Positions 36,101 to 49,400 of a stretch of DNA of 64,000 nt are shown in pieces. The notes below the pieces were generated by a model, which was not told the DNA's origin, did no database searches, and worked only from the letters and a program-made list of their open reading frames with translations. Made by a program: the position numbers and the translations under genes. Positions within the stretch are counted from its first letter, which is position 1. Every line of letters begins with the position of its first letter. The stretch lies in contig NW_020170468.1 of assembly GCF_000524195.1 (NCBI RefSeq), forward strand, positions 131,308 through 195,307, read 5' to 3'. The stretch comes from Echinococcus granulosus (Eukaryota > Platyhelminthes > Cestoda > Cyclophyllidea > Taeniidae).

Positions 36101-37404
36101 CTTTACTTCTCTGCTGATAAAACATCAAAGAATGCTTAACCACAAATCTTTTATCCCACAATCTCTACCATGCAGCTTAATTAGGTAGGAATAGCAAAAG
36201 ATTCAAGTTTTGGCCAGTTTGTGCGTAGCTGGGATCGCTGCTGCTTTCGCTAAAGTTCTCCACTATTCATCTCAGCGCAGTTCGTGTTCCCAATGTAAAT
36301 AGTTCATTCAGACAAAAAATTAACCTAAGTAGACTAATTTCTTGTTTAGTTAATTGCATTACCTTCATATGACACCTTCAAATCAACATTTTTGGGGCTG
36401 GGGTGGCTATAGATTAGAATGATACAAATTATTACTCATTTAGGGTTTTTTATAAAATCTGTCTGTAAAGAGTAAACGAAAAAGCTCACTTAAAGCCCCA
36501 AATGTGTATTTGAAAAGTTATGATTTATCTTCATGTTACAAAACTGAAGCGTTGGAGTAATTGAATTCCAAATTAATTGCACAAGAAAGAAAACATTATG
36601 TGCTTAACTGCCTGGTTAATTACTCGTGATATCACTTGGATGGGAATTCTAGCAATCGCTAATCCTAGTTTTGCTTAATGCACAAATACAGAGCTGAGTA
36701 ATTCCATTAGGGAACTGAAACTGCTTTCAGGATTAGTACATACATTGGACGCATACAAATTTAGTTCCTGTAATTATGTTGTTACAAACTCCTACCCTAT
36801 CCAATGAAAGAACGAATTTGTTTTTCTCCTTTCATGCAGTGCACATAAGTGTTGAAGGGAAATAGAGGCGGAAAACGGAACTTACATCATAAATAGTACT
36901 TATTGTACTGAGACTTGCGAAGACTGTGTTTATATTTTGAAGTACGCAAAACACAAACCTAGTATTTCAGTCGAAATACCGCTAACAATTAAGCTACATC
37001 CATAGGCCATTCAAACTTTATTGAGCTTTAATGGCACTGCAATTACCATTTAAAATCATCCCTGCAGTGCAGCAGAGGTGGGGCTCTTGCACCACCTTCT
37101 GGGTATGTAAAAATGCTCCGATGTTGGAATTTTGGCTTCTTCCTCAAGGTGGTCTCGAAAAATAGGACCTAATATCCGAAAGATAAAATAAACCGGATGT
37201 ACCAGTTGTACTGAATGGAATTACATCCACTTACAACAGCTACAAAAGTACACAAATATTCATAGTGACGGTTTCAGCATAAATGAAGTATTTATTATAA
37301 ATGCCGAGATAGTTTAGGTGATTATAGTCATATCAGGTGCAGATGCAAATGGATGCCTCCTTGGGGAGATAATGTGCAAAGCCGATAAGCACGTTGGGGT
37401 ATAA
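33122..37404. other. 4.3 kb without a recognised gene
   Basis: The first part (about 33450-34300) is unusually G- and T-rich on the plus strand and may be the DNAJB6-like 3' UTR or a non-coding transcript. The rest is AT-rich. Open frames at 33082-33444, 34967-35176 and 35934-36188 show no domain, biased composition or splice context. Confidence 0.45.
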
Positions 37405-40400
37405 TCAACTAGGACCTTCCTTTTCTTCCATGTCAGCACATAGATATGCATCAGCCTCAGAAAGCAATGGAGATTCGATGCTCTCAAAGTCAAGTGTTCC
37501 AAACGGAGTAGGATGGTCTTCTGTATTACCGAAGGTGCGTATAGAACTTCCCAAGATCTTAGAAGCATCAAGAGCTCCACTAGACCTCCTTTTTTTCACC
37601 ACGTTGCTTTTGTCCAGTGGACCTAATAGTGTTGCTACTACACAGCCCTAGAATAAGAAGAAATGGTGAAAACAGTAGCGGAATTAAAAATGTGTTTTTC
37701 GACTAACTAGGTAGTTGAATAAACCCTGATTTGATTCAAAGGTTATTCATTTCAGTTATTTGTAAACAAATTGATGCCATGAATCAAAATTTCAAGATTT
37801 TTTTTCAATTAGAAGCTATACAATAAAACTCTAAGTACGATAATTATCGCAAATGTTTTAACAATGGGTAAATTAGCATTAAAAAGTTATCTAACAATTT
37901 GACAGTCATCCAAATTGGCACCAGCTCTTACAGGAAGATAGGCTTTTCATGGGATCACACAAGGGATTGTTAAAATGTGAAAATACGTGAATGTGTGACG
38001 AATAGAGTTTTCGATTGCTTAGGGTAAGGGGGGGGGGGGGGAAGTTAGTGAGAGAACATTTTAGAATTATGGTCAATTAAAAATTCTAGGGATTACTGAC
38101 TGAAGAAAGCGTGGCATCTCCAGACAGCTCTGAAGACGAAAGAAGACAATACTTGAGCGGAATATGTATACTCAACATACAGTAGGGGTTGGAGCTACTG
38201 GCACGGCCCAGTGGCCAGCCAACTTAGCAAAGGTACAATGGCCAAGACACCAATTGACCCTTTACCAAAACCAGAGGGTTAAACAACCAACGTATTGCAA
38301 AAGTGTATGTGAATTCGCGTTGTCTGCAATATCTATTATCTCTACCTTTTCGTCTTACTCAAATGAAAGCACTGTGAAAATTGGGGCTTTGAGTCCTTCA
38401 TTATTCAGTGCCAGTCAATCTCTTTAAAGAATCTTGAAGTGATCCTCCAAACGGCATTTTCATGTATTTTTCACATTGATGTCACCATAGGAGGAAAAGT
38501 TTCGATAAATTTAGCAGCTACTGCAAAAAGAATTACTGCATTTTCTTACATTTTCATTAACAAAATGTAGAAATAGTTTTTAACCATTATAAACTAGCAA
38601 AACAAGACTGCTGGTTTTATTCCTATTTTTCTACATGTGTGATATGGTGCTATTTCGCATAGATAAACTCAGCCCATTCATTAAAATAAAAAAACCCTTT
38701 TTATAAAATCGACTTAAGTGAAATACTGATTTATTTATTTATGTGGCCTACAAAGAAAATATGTCACGTTACTTATAACACTTTGATGGAAACCAGTAAA
38801 AATGCCAATCTCATTTAGCACAAATTTTATTTCCTTAAAATAATATGCTCAAATAGTCGTCGTTACAGATTTTTTACCACAACTATTATTTTCAAGAGCT
38901 AATAAAAATATTCTAAAGCGAGAGTTTTCATAATAACAAATCGGAGTACTGGATTGTCTTTAAAAACCAATATATTTTCAAACTACCCGAGCCAAAAAAG
39001 TTGCATTATGTAAAGTCAAGTAATGCCTTATGTATTTTGCATTATATAACATACATGAATATTAATATTAAAAACTCTTATAAAATTTCATTTTTATCAA
39101 GTATTTATTAACTAAGAACAAATGCCTGCCTCATTCGCATAGGCCTAACGCTACTGTTGTAAAAGAAAACGGCAAACTTAATCAGAGCACCGGTAAAATA
39201 ATTAGGATGCATCACAAGGACTTACGGTTAAGGCATTCAATGCCCAGAAGATGAAGCCCTCATAAAGGGGATTTAGGTAAATGAATACTAACGCCAGTCC
39301 GTAGATTATGCTACTGTAGACCGAGGCGACTGTGGCTGTACGCACATCATTCCTAAAATTGTTACAAAACCCATGAAACTGAACCTCAAAATATTAAAAA
39401 TCTCGATGAACAAGAGGGTTCTAACTTGATCTTACCCGAAAATCCCAATAGGATTGATAACCAAGAGCATTTAGTTACTAATAGCTCATGCTACCGTAGT
39501 TTTGTATGCCAAATTAAGCTGTTAAACAAGAAGTAAAATGCAAAGAATCTGTTTCCTTAAACTTGGAGAGGTCTGCAGTTTTAGTTACACCGTAAATGGA
39601 TTAACCCGGAGGCGTTTAAGTAATGTTTGGTGGAGGTTAAATGCATCCAAGCAGTCTCTAGCGTTACTTACCGTAAAGCTTCGATCACCCGTGGACTTAG
39701 GTATGCAGGTGCATCGATGTTGCATAGAAGAATGATGCAAGAGACAAGTGATACAAATAAGAAAATTGTAGATTCTGCGGTAGCGATGTAACCAGAAATG
39801 CCCGTAGGCAGACACATAAGTCCCATCCCATATTCACTTGCAGAAGTAGCGCAGACTGTGACGATCAAGATCACTGCATTTGCTATCCAGCCGATGAAGA
39901 CAAACGACTTAAAACGCGCTTTTAATTTTCCATTGATTAGGGCATTAAAAATGTAAAAGTTGTTACAGCATTGCCATGCAAGGACAGTGCTCGAGGAAAA
40001 ATGCTCTAGCGATCCAATGGTTCGACAGGCTATTTCAGTTTCTTCCATTAGGGGAAAGAGCATATAGCAAATGTGATAGCAAACCAAAGCCGCGATTAAA
40101 TTGAGTTTAATTTTGTTATGATCTCGCAGTTCTGGAAGTGTATTTTTGCGGCATAAGTAGACAATGAGTGCTGTTAGAGCAATAATTGACAATGAATTTC
40201 CAGCCAAGTTGATCACCAACTTAGCTATTTGATAGGACTGCAAACTGATTGATCCAGCTTTTTCCCAAAAGGATTCGTCATTTTCAGTGTACCTCATAGC
40301 AACGGCAAGGGATCCAGTCCTATTACACCGGCAGACCACACTAAGTAAATGAGCTTCCGCAATATCACAGTGATTAGCCGTCCAGCCCTTCGCACCAACA

Positions 40401-43400
40401 TCAGTATCGTCCCAGAATACACACTTTACAGCATATTCCATTGCACCATGTCCCTTCTTCTCTACTAGGCGTGCCTTCCAATGCAGAGCATCAGTTCGCC
40501 GAGCTATTGCTCTTTCAGAGTACTCATTAGGTTGAATAAGAGCAAGAGTATACAGAAACACTATTCCTGATCCGCCTTGATCGTTGGTATTTGATATCAG
40601 AGAAGTTGTCATTATGGGAGAATTAATTAATGCTGATATAACTTCCGATTTATTTACATCATCTTTTAAAGAAGAAACATCTTCCGTCCACGCGAACTCC
40701 TTAGGCACTGATAGCACATCCATTATTACTTCAGGAATAGATGAACTTAGTATAGAAATAGTAAAGGTTCTGTTTGATGGCTTGGATATTGTTTGTCCGC
40801 CAAGAGATGAGATGATTACTTTAAATGGTTCCTCTCCGTCTGAGTGAGATAGATTAGTGGGTCCTGAGAAGCTGGCTAAATAGTTCCTTCCAAGACTGGT
40901 CTCAATTACTGGTCGTTCATTAGTCAGCAAAACTTCCAACATAGCTGCCAGCATAGCAACAATCTCAGGCGGTTTTGATGAATAGCTTTCACGAAGTTTT
41001 AACCATGTTTTGGCGAAACGAGTCGAAAACAATGCTTCCAAATACTCTAGGAGGAAGACTAAAATTTCATCGGTTTTAGAACGAAGACTCTCTATTTCAA
41101 ATGCAGTGGCTTCCTCGACGACGCTCAACCGATCGTATAGGACAACTGATGACCACAGGAGTCTTGTTTCATAATCCGAATCGTATTTTCTGGAATCGTT
41201 TTTAAGGAGCACTAATATGACTTTGAGAAGGGAATACAGGGCTTTTGGGGAAGAAATTAGCCGAGCACCTCTAGCCATAGCGTATATATTTTCCTGACAA
41301 GAAAAACGTTTGTATATAGGTAGTGTTATTTTTTTTCAAAAACTACAATCAACTCAAAGAACTGAGCTTACCACACTGGTGTCAAGACAAACGCCGTTTT
41401 GAGAGAGTTGACAATTTGAAGCTTCTTGACATGTCGTCGTCTCTGGGAGGGTCTCATTAAAAACGCAATCCCCCATGAGAGTCATGTAGCTTGAACGTGG
41501 AGTCCCACATGAAGCGACCCGTTTTAACCAAAAGACTAAAAATTAACTTCCCACTTATCATCAGCGTTACAAAAATACAAATTCCCTAGACTGTCAGATA
41601 GTTATTTGTAAAATTTTTATAATATCTTTGGTGATAAAGACTTATTGTTTCTAGACTTACCAAGCATGCTAATGGTCCCAGAAGCGATTGGTACGGCAGA
41701 CATGTTGGCCATCGTGGTGATGGCAGAGCCAAGGTATAATCCAGAACTAGGATTAATGCGGTAGCATTTAGAAGAAACTCGCGAAATCGGGGAACTCGTT
41801 GTCATCAGGGCATGACCGTTTTTGTAGACCTCCACGTAGACCCCTGCTGAGGTTTTCGCTCCACCTACGACAACTCCAACATTGAGCCATTCATCGCTTT
41901 TTCCAAACTCCGTGGCAAAGACCTGATAGATGGAATCAGAAGTGACGAGTCGCACAAGCAGATGGTAAACACTTGATTTTGGTATATACTGGACGGAAAT
42001 GGAAAAGCCTTGGTAGGTGTTCGGACCAGTCGACAGTACCATGTAATCCTTCTGAAAACAAAGGTCACAGCTTTAACTTTACGAAAAGTCTAATAACTAT
42101 TCATTAAAAGAAACCGCCTATTGGCTTTAAAATAAAGCTGTACCATGTTATATCAGTTTGCAGTCTAAAAATGGAAAAATATCAGCGCTTTGTGCTATAG
42201 ACTACAGAGGAGCCTCTTAAGCACATATTTAGAAAAAAAGCCAAGTAAACTTTTAAATAAAACAGCTTTGAAAGGCACTAATCTTCAGCTAATGAGAGAA
42301 GCTCAAACTTATTCAATAAAAATTAAACTTGTGCTCAATCACATTGCAGTAGAATAGGTATCAAAGGACTGATACAAAAAACTTTATTTGAAAATGTCTT
42401 GGAAAAAGAAGAGCATTAAGTTAAATGCCGTGAAATAATGACACATGGTTAGTGCCTCTTTGTCTTTTTAGCAATACAATTGAGGTCTTTACGCGATGTA
42501 AACCGCGTACCTCATGTGTTATTATTAGGTAAGTAAAGGTAATACAATCCCCTAGAATTCACATACGACAATAATATTTAAAAGAAAACCTACCACAGAG
42601 GAGGCATCCACATAAACGTTCCTGATATTCATCCAAAATGATAACGTAAATTCAGAACATAGGGTCATAAATTTTCTGAGGCAGTTGAGCAGTTTTTTAT
42701 TCATCACTCGAATAGTAAAGGAGCTAAAATCAGTAGCTTTTTTTGCTCGCCCCAGTCTATCAGGCTGTTCTCCTTCCAAGGGAAAGATAACATCAGACCC
42801 AGAGTAGCAAGCATCGTTAAGATCGGGATCTTCTGGTACCACTTGCACGGCATCTTCAATGATAACCACATCAGAAACACATAAATTGACTTCGGGACCG
42901 ATTAGAATTTTTGGAAACGATCCCAGTTCAAATGAGGGTGACTTTGATTCTTCGCTGCTGCATAAAGAGTGACTTTGTACGGATACAATTTCTTCATTTA
43001 TGCGCAGCCTAATATCGTGCTCAGAGACGAAGGCTTGAAGATTAGTCCAGCCATCAAATGCGTTTGTTACAGAACTTAGGTTTGCAGAAAGGGTGCATTT
43101 TAATTCTAGTGTGCGATGTGTCACCGTTAAGGTTTCCTTTATTGGATTGACCGAGATCTCGATACCCACAGCGCCACCTTCTGTAGGCGTTTTGAGTATA
43201 ATTGACTCCCGATTTTCCATTTTCAACTCACCATTCAATCGAAAATCGACGACAAGGAGAAGCCCATGGCATTGATTAATATTGTAAAGGCAGGAGTAGT
43301 AAAGGTTTGAATAATTTCCCCCTGGTCTATAGTCACCAGTAAGGAGTATGTATGATCCTTCTGTGTCTCCTGTGCACATTGCGCCTCCTTCGACATTTCT

Positions 43401-46400
43401 TTTGTCCTTAGCTCTTTCAACACCTGAAGTGATTATTCGACTAGGCGCAAGGTTTGCAAATAGACCAGACATTGGCCAATAAAAAGTCGCCCTTGCAAAG
43501 TAGTTCCTCTGTGTTCTTGACAGACCCATAAAAGCACCAATGTTTAATTCGGAGTCAATACAAGTATCCCAGATGTTTATGATACTCACAGCCAGTCGGT
43601 AACCAAAGCCTTGTTGTGAGGGCCCTATTACAACAAGATAAGCAGGATTTGTTTCAGTTCTGTTAAAGATATCTTCCCCCATGCGTTTAAGTTCCGAGTT
43701 ATTCATGCAGTTGGAGATGTGATTGCCGTTTAGGAAAAGGTGGATTTCGTTATAGAACCAGGAGATGGCCACGTGGAACCACCGATTATGGTGCGAAGTG
43801 ATGGTTAAATCCTCTGAGGAGCCAGAACAGGCAGCATCATTCACCCATCCAGTAATCTGGTTTCCACCATCTGTCAGTGCAATACCCATTTCTCCTCCAT
43901 TACCCGTTAGCAATATCAGTGGGGAAGTAAAATTAGTATGACCCATTCCATCAATATCGGAGATAAGAGAGTACCAGCCACCAATCGTGAATCCCTACAA
44001 GGTTTACGTAAACTCAGTGAAGAATTTATAAACCTGTGAAATAAATGATTATTGGCTAAATGCGAGCTCATTAAACAGATTCATTGATATCAAAATTCCT
44101 TTTTTTAAAAACTATCTAGTAGCCCGTAAGTTACTTCTAAGACTATACTGGTAGGAACCTAAACTGTGCAAGTAAAAACTTACCCCCGTCACCGAATTAA
44201 TCTAGTTTTGGCCCCTAGCTTCGCTGTAATATACTATCCAAAGTAGTTTAGTATTAACGGTATAGGAAAGTAAAATTTAGAAGCAGTCTTAAATGCTCAG
44301 CCATATCAGAAAGGAATCTGAGGCTAATTCCAAATTCCACAGTTTTTAGAAATGGTTCTTTGAAGACTGTTTTATCGAGGATCATAAAAATACATTTCAG
44401 TCCTAGATGATAAATATTTATCACATAATCTAGAGTTAATGAACGTGATATTCTTAATCGTACGTCCGTTGAAATGTATCGCAAGTATTTGACCATGATA
44501 TTTGAAAAGTTGAATTCTCAGTTGGGCTCCTAAAACAAACTTAAGTTGTTAAAGTTCAAAATGACGAGATTTCATCCTCCTAGTTATTTTAACAGAAAGT
44601 ATATGAATTGTCCATTCAAATTACAAGGAAAGCGTTTTTGGAGCAAGTGAATGCAACCATTTTTATTTTTTTCCATTAAAGGCAAATGATCAGAATTATG
44701 AATTCGCCAAAAGTGCTTGTAAACCATATAGCTTGTCAGTTTATGAGAAGTTCCCACGTCAAACTGCTTCTTTGCTAAAGGCCTTTAATATTTTGCAAAT
44801 TAGAAATTCCTCATATTACTAAACTGAAAATAATGCTAAATTTGCAGTGAATTTCAAATGTTTGATTGCCCAATCTGATTGGTGGAGCATAAATTGCTAA
44901 AATGAATTGCTTACATCCCTGCACTCAGACATACTTCCGGGACACCTGAATGGATCAAGTGGACCCAAACGCAGTAGAGTCATCTGACCCAAAATAACTG
45001 CTCTCCGGTCCTCTTCATACTGTACAGAAAATGTGCTTGCGTTATGCATTGCATATGGCCCAAACTGTCGAGGTATGTCCAACTGACTAGTCAACAGAAG
45101 ATCAGGAATACTCGGGTCTGTCAGTCCAGGTCCGAACCAGAGCCACTTGCTGTTCTTTTGAATCATCTCATTGCCAAGAAAGCCAAAATTGCGTGCATAT
45201 TCCTGTGAAGTCATGTACTTTTTAACATGGGTCATCTCGGAGAATGCGAAATGCGCCATTTCCCAGAACACTGGAATCCCCGATACTGAAGGATTACTAC
45301 TATCAGTCTCCGCTTCAGCGGGTGTAAGCCAAGCGTTTAAGTCGTCTGTATCAAATCGACCAACAAGGAGGTATGGCGGTGCCGTATATTCCTTGTATCT
45401 TGTCTTCGGTTTCGTGGAGGGCATATTCAAATCAATGCCATTGACAAAGAGTTTTAGTCCAACAGTGGTGCTCCATGTGACTCCAAGATTCAACCACTGA
45501 TCTGCAGTCAGCAAGTAGTTTAAGAGAATGGCTTATTTTAATGCGGTATTAACCAGGCCTATACTTCTTACCAAGATTATAAGTCTTTGAATCAAGAAGA
45601 AGAGTCCAGTCGCCAGCGCTTGTTGAAACTGATGCGCCAAGAAGTGCTCCGTGTGTGAAAATGGCCCACCCATGACCGTCCATGACAGTGGAAATGTCAC
45701 GATTTCCGGCATCACCGGAGTTGAAAATATGGCGGATACGTGACTTGCTGACGGACTGTAGAGAGAACCAGATGGAAAGTGTGACACCTTGGACTCCACA
45801 GGACTGATTTGAAGGCTCATGAAGACAGTGGTCGAGCCACTGCAGATTAGCTTGACTCGGTAACTTGTGTTTCCGTCGGCCTATACAGAAATCGTTGATC
45901 GGTCGGTGAATAACACTAAATAACGCATCATAACTTTATGCATTTTTAAAAGAAAAGCGTATTGAACTTGCAATATCGGTATTACAACATTTAGGAAATC
46001 TTCCAAGCTTAACGCCACCAAAGCGGAGCAAAGGGAATTTAAGTAATTGAAATCAAATCTAAACTACTTATTATATGTATTGACCCAAATCATTAGGTGG
46101 ATTTAAATTGGAACAAATCCTAGTTTTATTTTAGTATCTTGAATATTTATGCTTTTGGCGCTTAAGCAATGATAAATAATCCGTCTACCTATTCCACAAA
46201 ATTATTCCTTAAATATTCATTTGATTTAACACGATACACTTTCAGTCTACTTACTTTTTCAATAACCACAAAATTATGTCCATATTAAACCTTCTCGAAG
46301 CCTGCTGATACGTTTAGGCCCTGATTTGATGAGCTGTGACATTGTGAATGTAGCAAAGAGGTTAAAAGTTTTACAAAAATACCGTTGTAGGTCTCACCAA

Positions 46401-49400
46401 GCATAAAATAATCATTTTTGCGCATTGATAGAATCGGAACGGGGCCCTTTCTGTCTTGATCCAGTATGTAGCGCACCGGTTGAACCCCCATGGGTTTGTA
46501 GATGGAGGCAAGTTTGTAGCCCGGAATAACCTCGTCGGATTTCGTGATCTGCTGTCGCTTTTTCTCAAAGCTTATTCGACACAGCGCGTCGTGAAGAATG
46601 TAGGCGTCTGTTGACCAATAGTTATCTGCATTTGACAACAGTTGCACCTGGGTAGCTAAAAAGCAGCTGCCCTTAAGAATGCTGTATATTTTTGAAGTAG
46701 TGACAATGGTAGAATGACTGATGGTTCACCTGTGTATCCGACGAAGCGATGGCCTTCGTGTAAAAGTGTAAGTCTATTCCAGTAGACCAAGTCGCCAATG
46801 GAAACACCATCAGCGCTACAGCTGACATCTCGACTGCCTAGAATGATGTCGCCTACATGTATTTCTTCATGTGTTTCCATTTCCTGGGGTTTTAGTGAAG
46901 CAAAGGCCATGGTTTGCACAGAAAGACCATTAATAAAACCTGCGGCCAAGTTGTTAGCATCTCCAGTAATCGAAAAACCCACGTTGAAGACTTCATCACG
47001 AACAACTGCCTCATTTATTCTAGTAATCTTCCAAGCCTTCCCATTGAAAACTATAATACAAAACCATAATGCAAGGTGGTCGTAAGTTTAATTAGTCTCG
47101 TGGTGGGAAAGGAAAACATTCACATGATATTTTCTCTATTTTTTAAGACTCAGGAGAGTTGCTACTGAATATGCACTTCACGCTCCCTAATGGGTAATGC
47201 CCCTTGTAGGAAGGAAACTACTATATCCCGGCTACGTAGTAGAGCCTCAATCTTTTAACATAAACAACGGTAAAAGCCAATAAAGCTTTATAAAAATAAA
47301 TGCCAAAAAAATGAACGTTATACTGAAAACTATTAGTAATCAGCTTTGAGAAGTCACCTTTAGTCTTTGTGTGTCAAGACATTTTTACTTGAAAACTGCA
47401 TAGGTGGCCGTATTTCATTGATAAAATGTGAAGTTGTGAATTCAATAACATAAAAATTAAACTTGTTTTAAAACACTCTTATCATTGTAAATCTTTTGAA
47501 ATCCTCGTAAATATGTTTAGGAGGCTGGTACTGTAATTTGCATTTTATTTGGTGATTTATAAACTCAAATACATCGATAATGCGTCAAATACCGCGTACA
47601 TTGGTCAAATTAGTTCGAGTTTTTCACCCGGTTGTTGAGTTGGTGCAAGTTAAATTACTTCGATGAATATGTATACTATTCTGCGATTCCTTTAAATTTT
47701 GAAGAATAAATAAATGATTTTCACAAATTGTAGAAATTTCTCTCTCAGGAATCCTCAATAAGCACAACTTGATTTCACATTATTCAAAGGCTGGTGTCTA
47801 CTTAATAGCTGCTAACTTAAAACCATGATTGTGGTACGACCAGTGAAGTTTGATTGGTTTTATTCCAAGATGTCAACATCTTTTGGAAGCTCTAGGAAAG
47901 ACCACGTTCTAATTACCAATTAGCTGGTGATTTAATCAAGAGCAAATTTCTCTCTAGTTTCTTTGCAGAAATTTTCAAAAAAATTAAATAGATAAAAAGG
48001 TCTTTGTATAAATAACCCCATTAAAACTACTGTGGCCCTAACCCAACGAGGATGCGGAACACTTGAAATGGCCTAATAATTTACTGATAACACTAATATT
48101 TTCCTTAAATTCGACTTCATTTAATTTGGAATCTATTTAGATAAAAGGAAATTCTGACAGTGCATATGTTTATCTTCCAACCACTAATTCAAGCGCAGAA
48201 TTGTCTGCAGACTTTAACCAGGGACAGCGATGAAAACATTTTCAAAAATATTGTCATTTCTGAGCTTGGTTTTGCGTAAATTTAAATAAATGTGCCCATT
48301 TGACTAGTTTTCCATGTTTATTGTCAAATATTCCAACTCTTGCAACTTTTAGCTTAAAATCTGTGTTTAAGCTCCTCCTTTTTTCAATAAAATCGGCGGC
48401 GCTTTGCTACCGGACTCACCAAAAATATGGAGAAAGTCGCCAAATAGTGCAACTTTAATGTTTCCAGCAATTTCGAAAAGAGACTTGGGCTTTTCTTTTG
48501 CGGTGAGCGTAGAAGGCACGGTTATCCACGCTCCGATTGAGAAACCACTTTGACACATCAAAAAACTACTGGGACATGTCTTTTCAACGCTACCCTTTAA
48601 CTGAAAATAGTTAAATAATTAATAATTTTTGAAAGGATGAGGAAGTTTGAACTCGAATACTATATCCATACTTAAGGTTATGAGGTAAATAATCCTGAAT
48701 CAAGCAATATTTAGGAAAAGATTATGTATGTGGATCACGTGGGCCTTGATTTTAAGCACGTATGTCTTAAGTTAGGTCATCGATGTCGAAGTCGCACATA
48801 CTTTTCGTGTCAATAGCTCTCAGCGCCCATAGAAAGCAAATAGTACATTCACAGGACTGCAGATCGTAAGTACGATGGGTAGAATTTCACTCCGTTTATA
48901 AAGCATTAATTCATGAACATGAAATATATACCAAGCTCAGTGATAGTAAAACATGATAGGTGTATTGATTGTAAGTTAAGGGTAAAAATCGTGAACTGGA
49001 AAGTTGTGTAAGTTAGCTTTTTACCAGAGAATATAAAATGGGCCCTTTAACATTTCCTTATATCTACCATGTTAGTTTACCCTAAGAGGTAAAATTTTCA
49101 TCACTTCTCTATTTTGAATTTGACCTCCGCTTACTCTGTAATAAGCATTAATGGACTTAAGTCTGTAAGAACTGCGACCACGGCAATTGCCATGATTTAG
49201 CTCGATATCGCGAAATCCAGTTTTGCTTCTTGGTTCCGTGTTCAACTCAAAGAATCCATCAGCAGTTATGTAGTAGGGGTTCGTGGGCAGCTGCGACCAA
49301 TTTTTCGGCTGATACTCATCAACCAGCCTCGTATAATCCAACATATAGTCAATGGACGGAGATGGAGTTGGTATGGGGGAGGGTAATGCCTCAAATCGAT

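Noticed and set aside
45533..45820. 95-codon minus-strand frame within the GPCR
   Set aside because: The neighbouring frame in 45880-45572 gives the LamG strand LSIWFSL and matches the phase of both flanking exons; this frame does neither.
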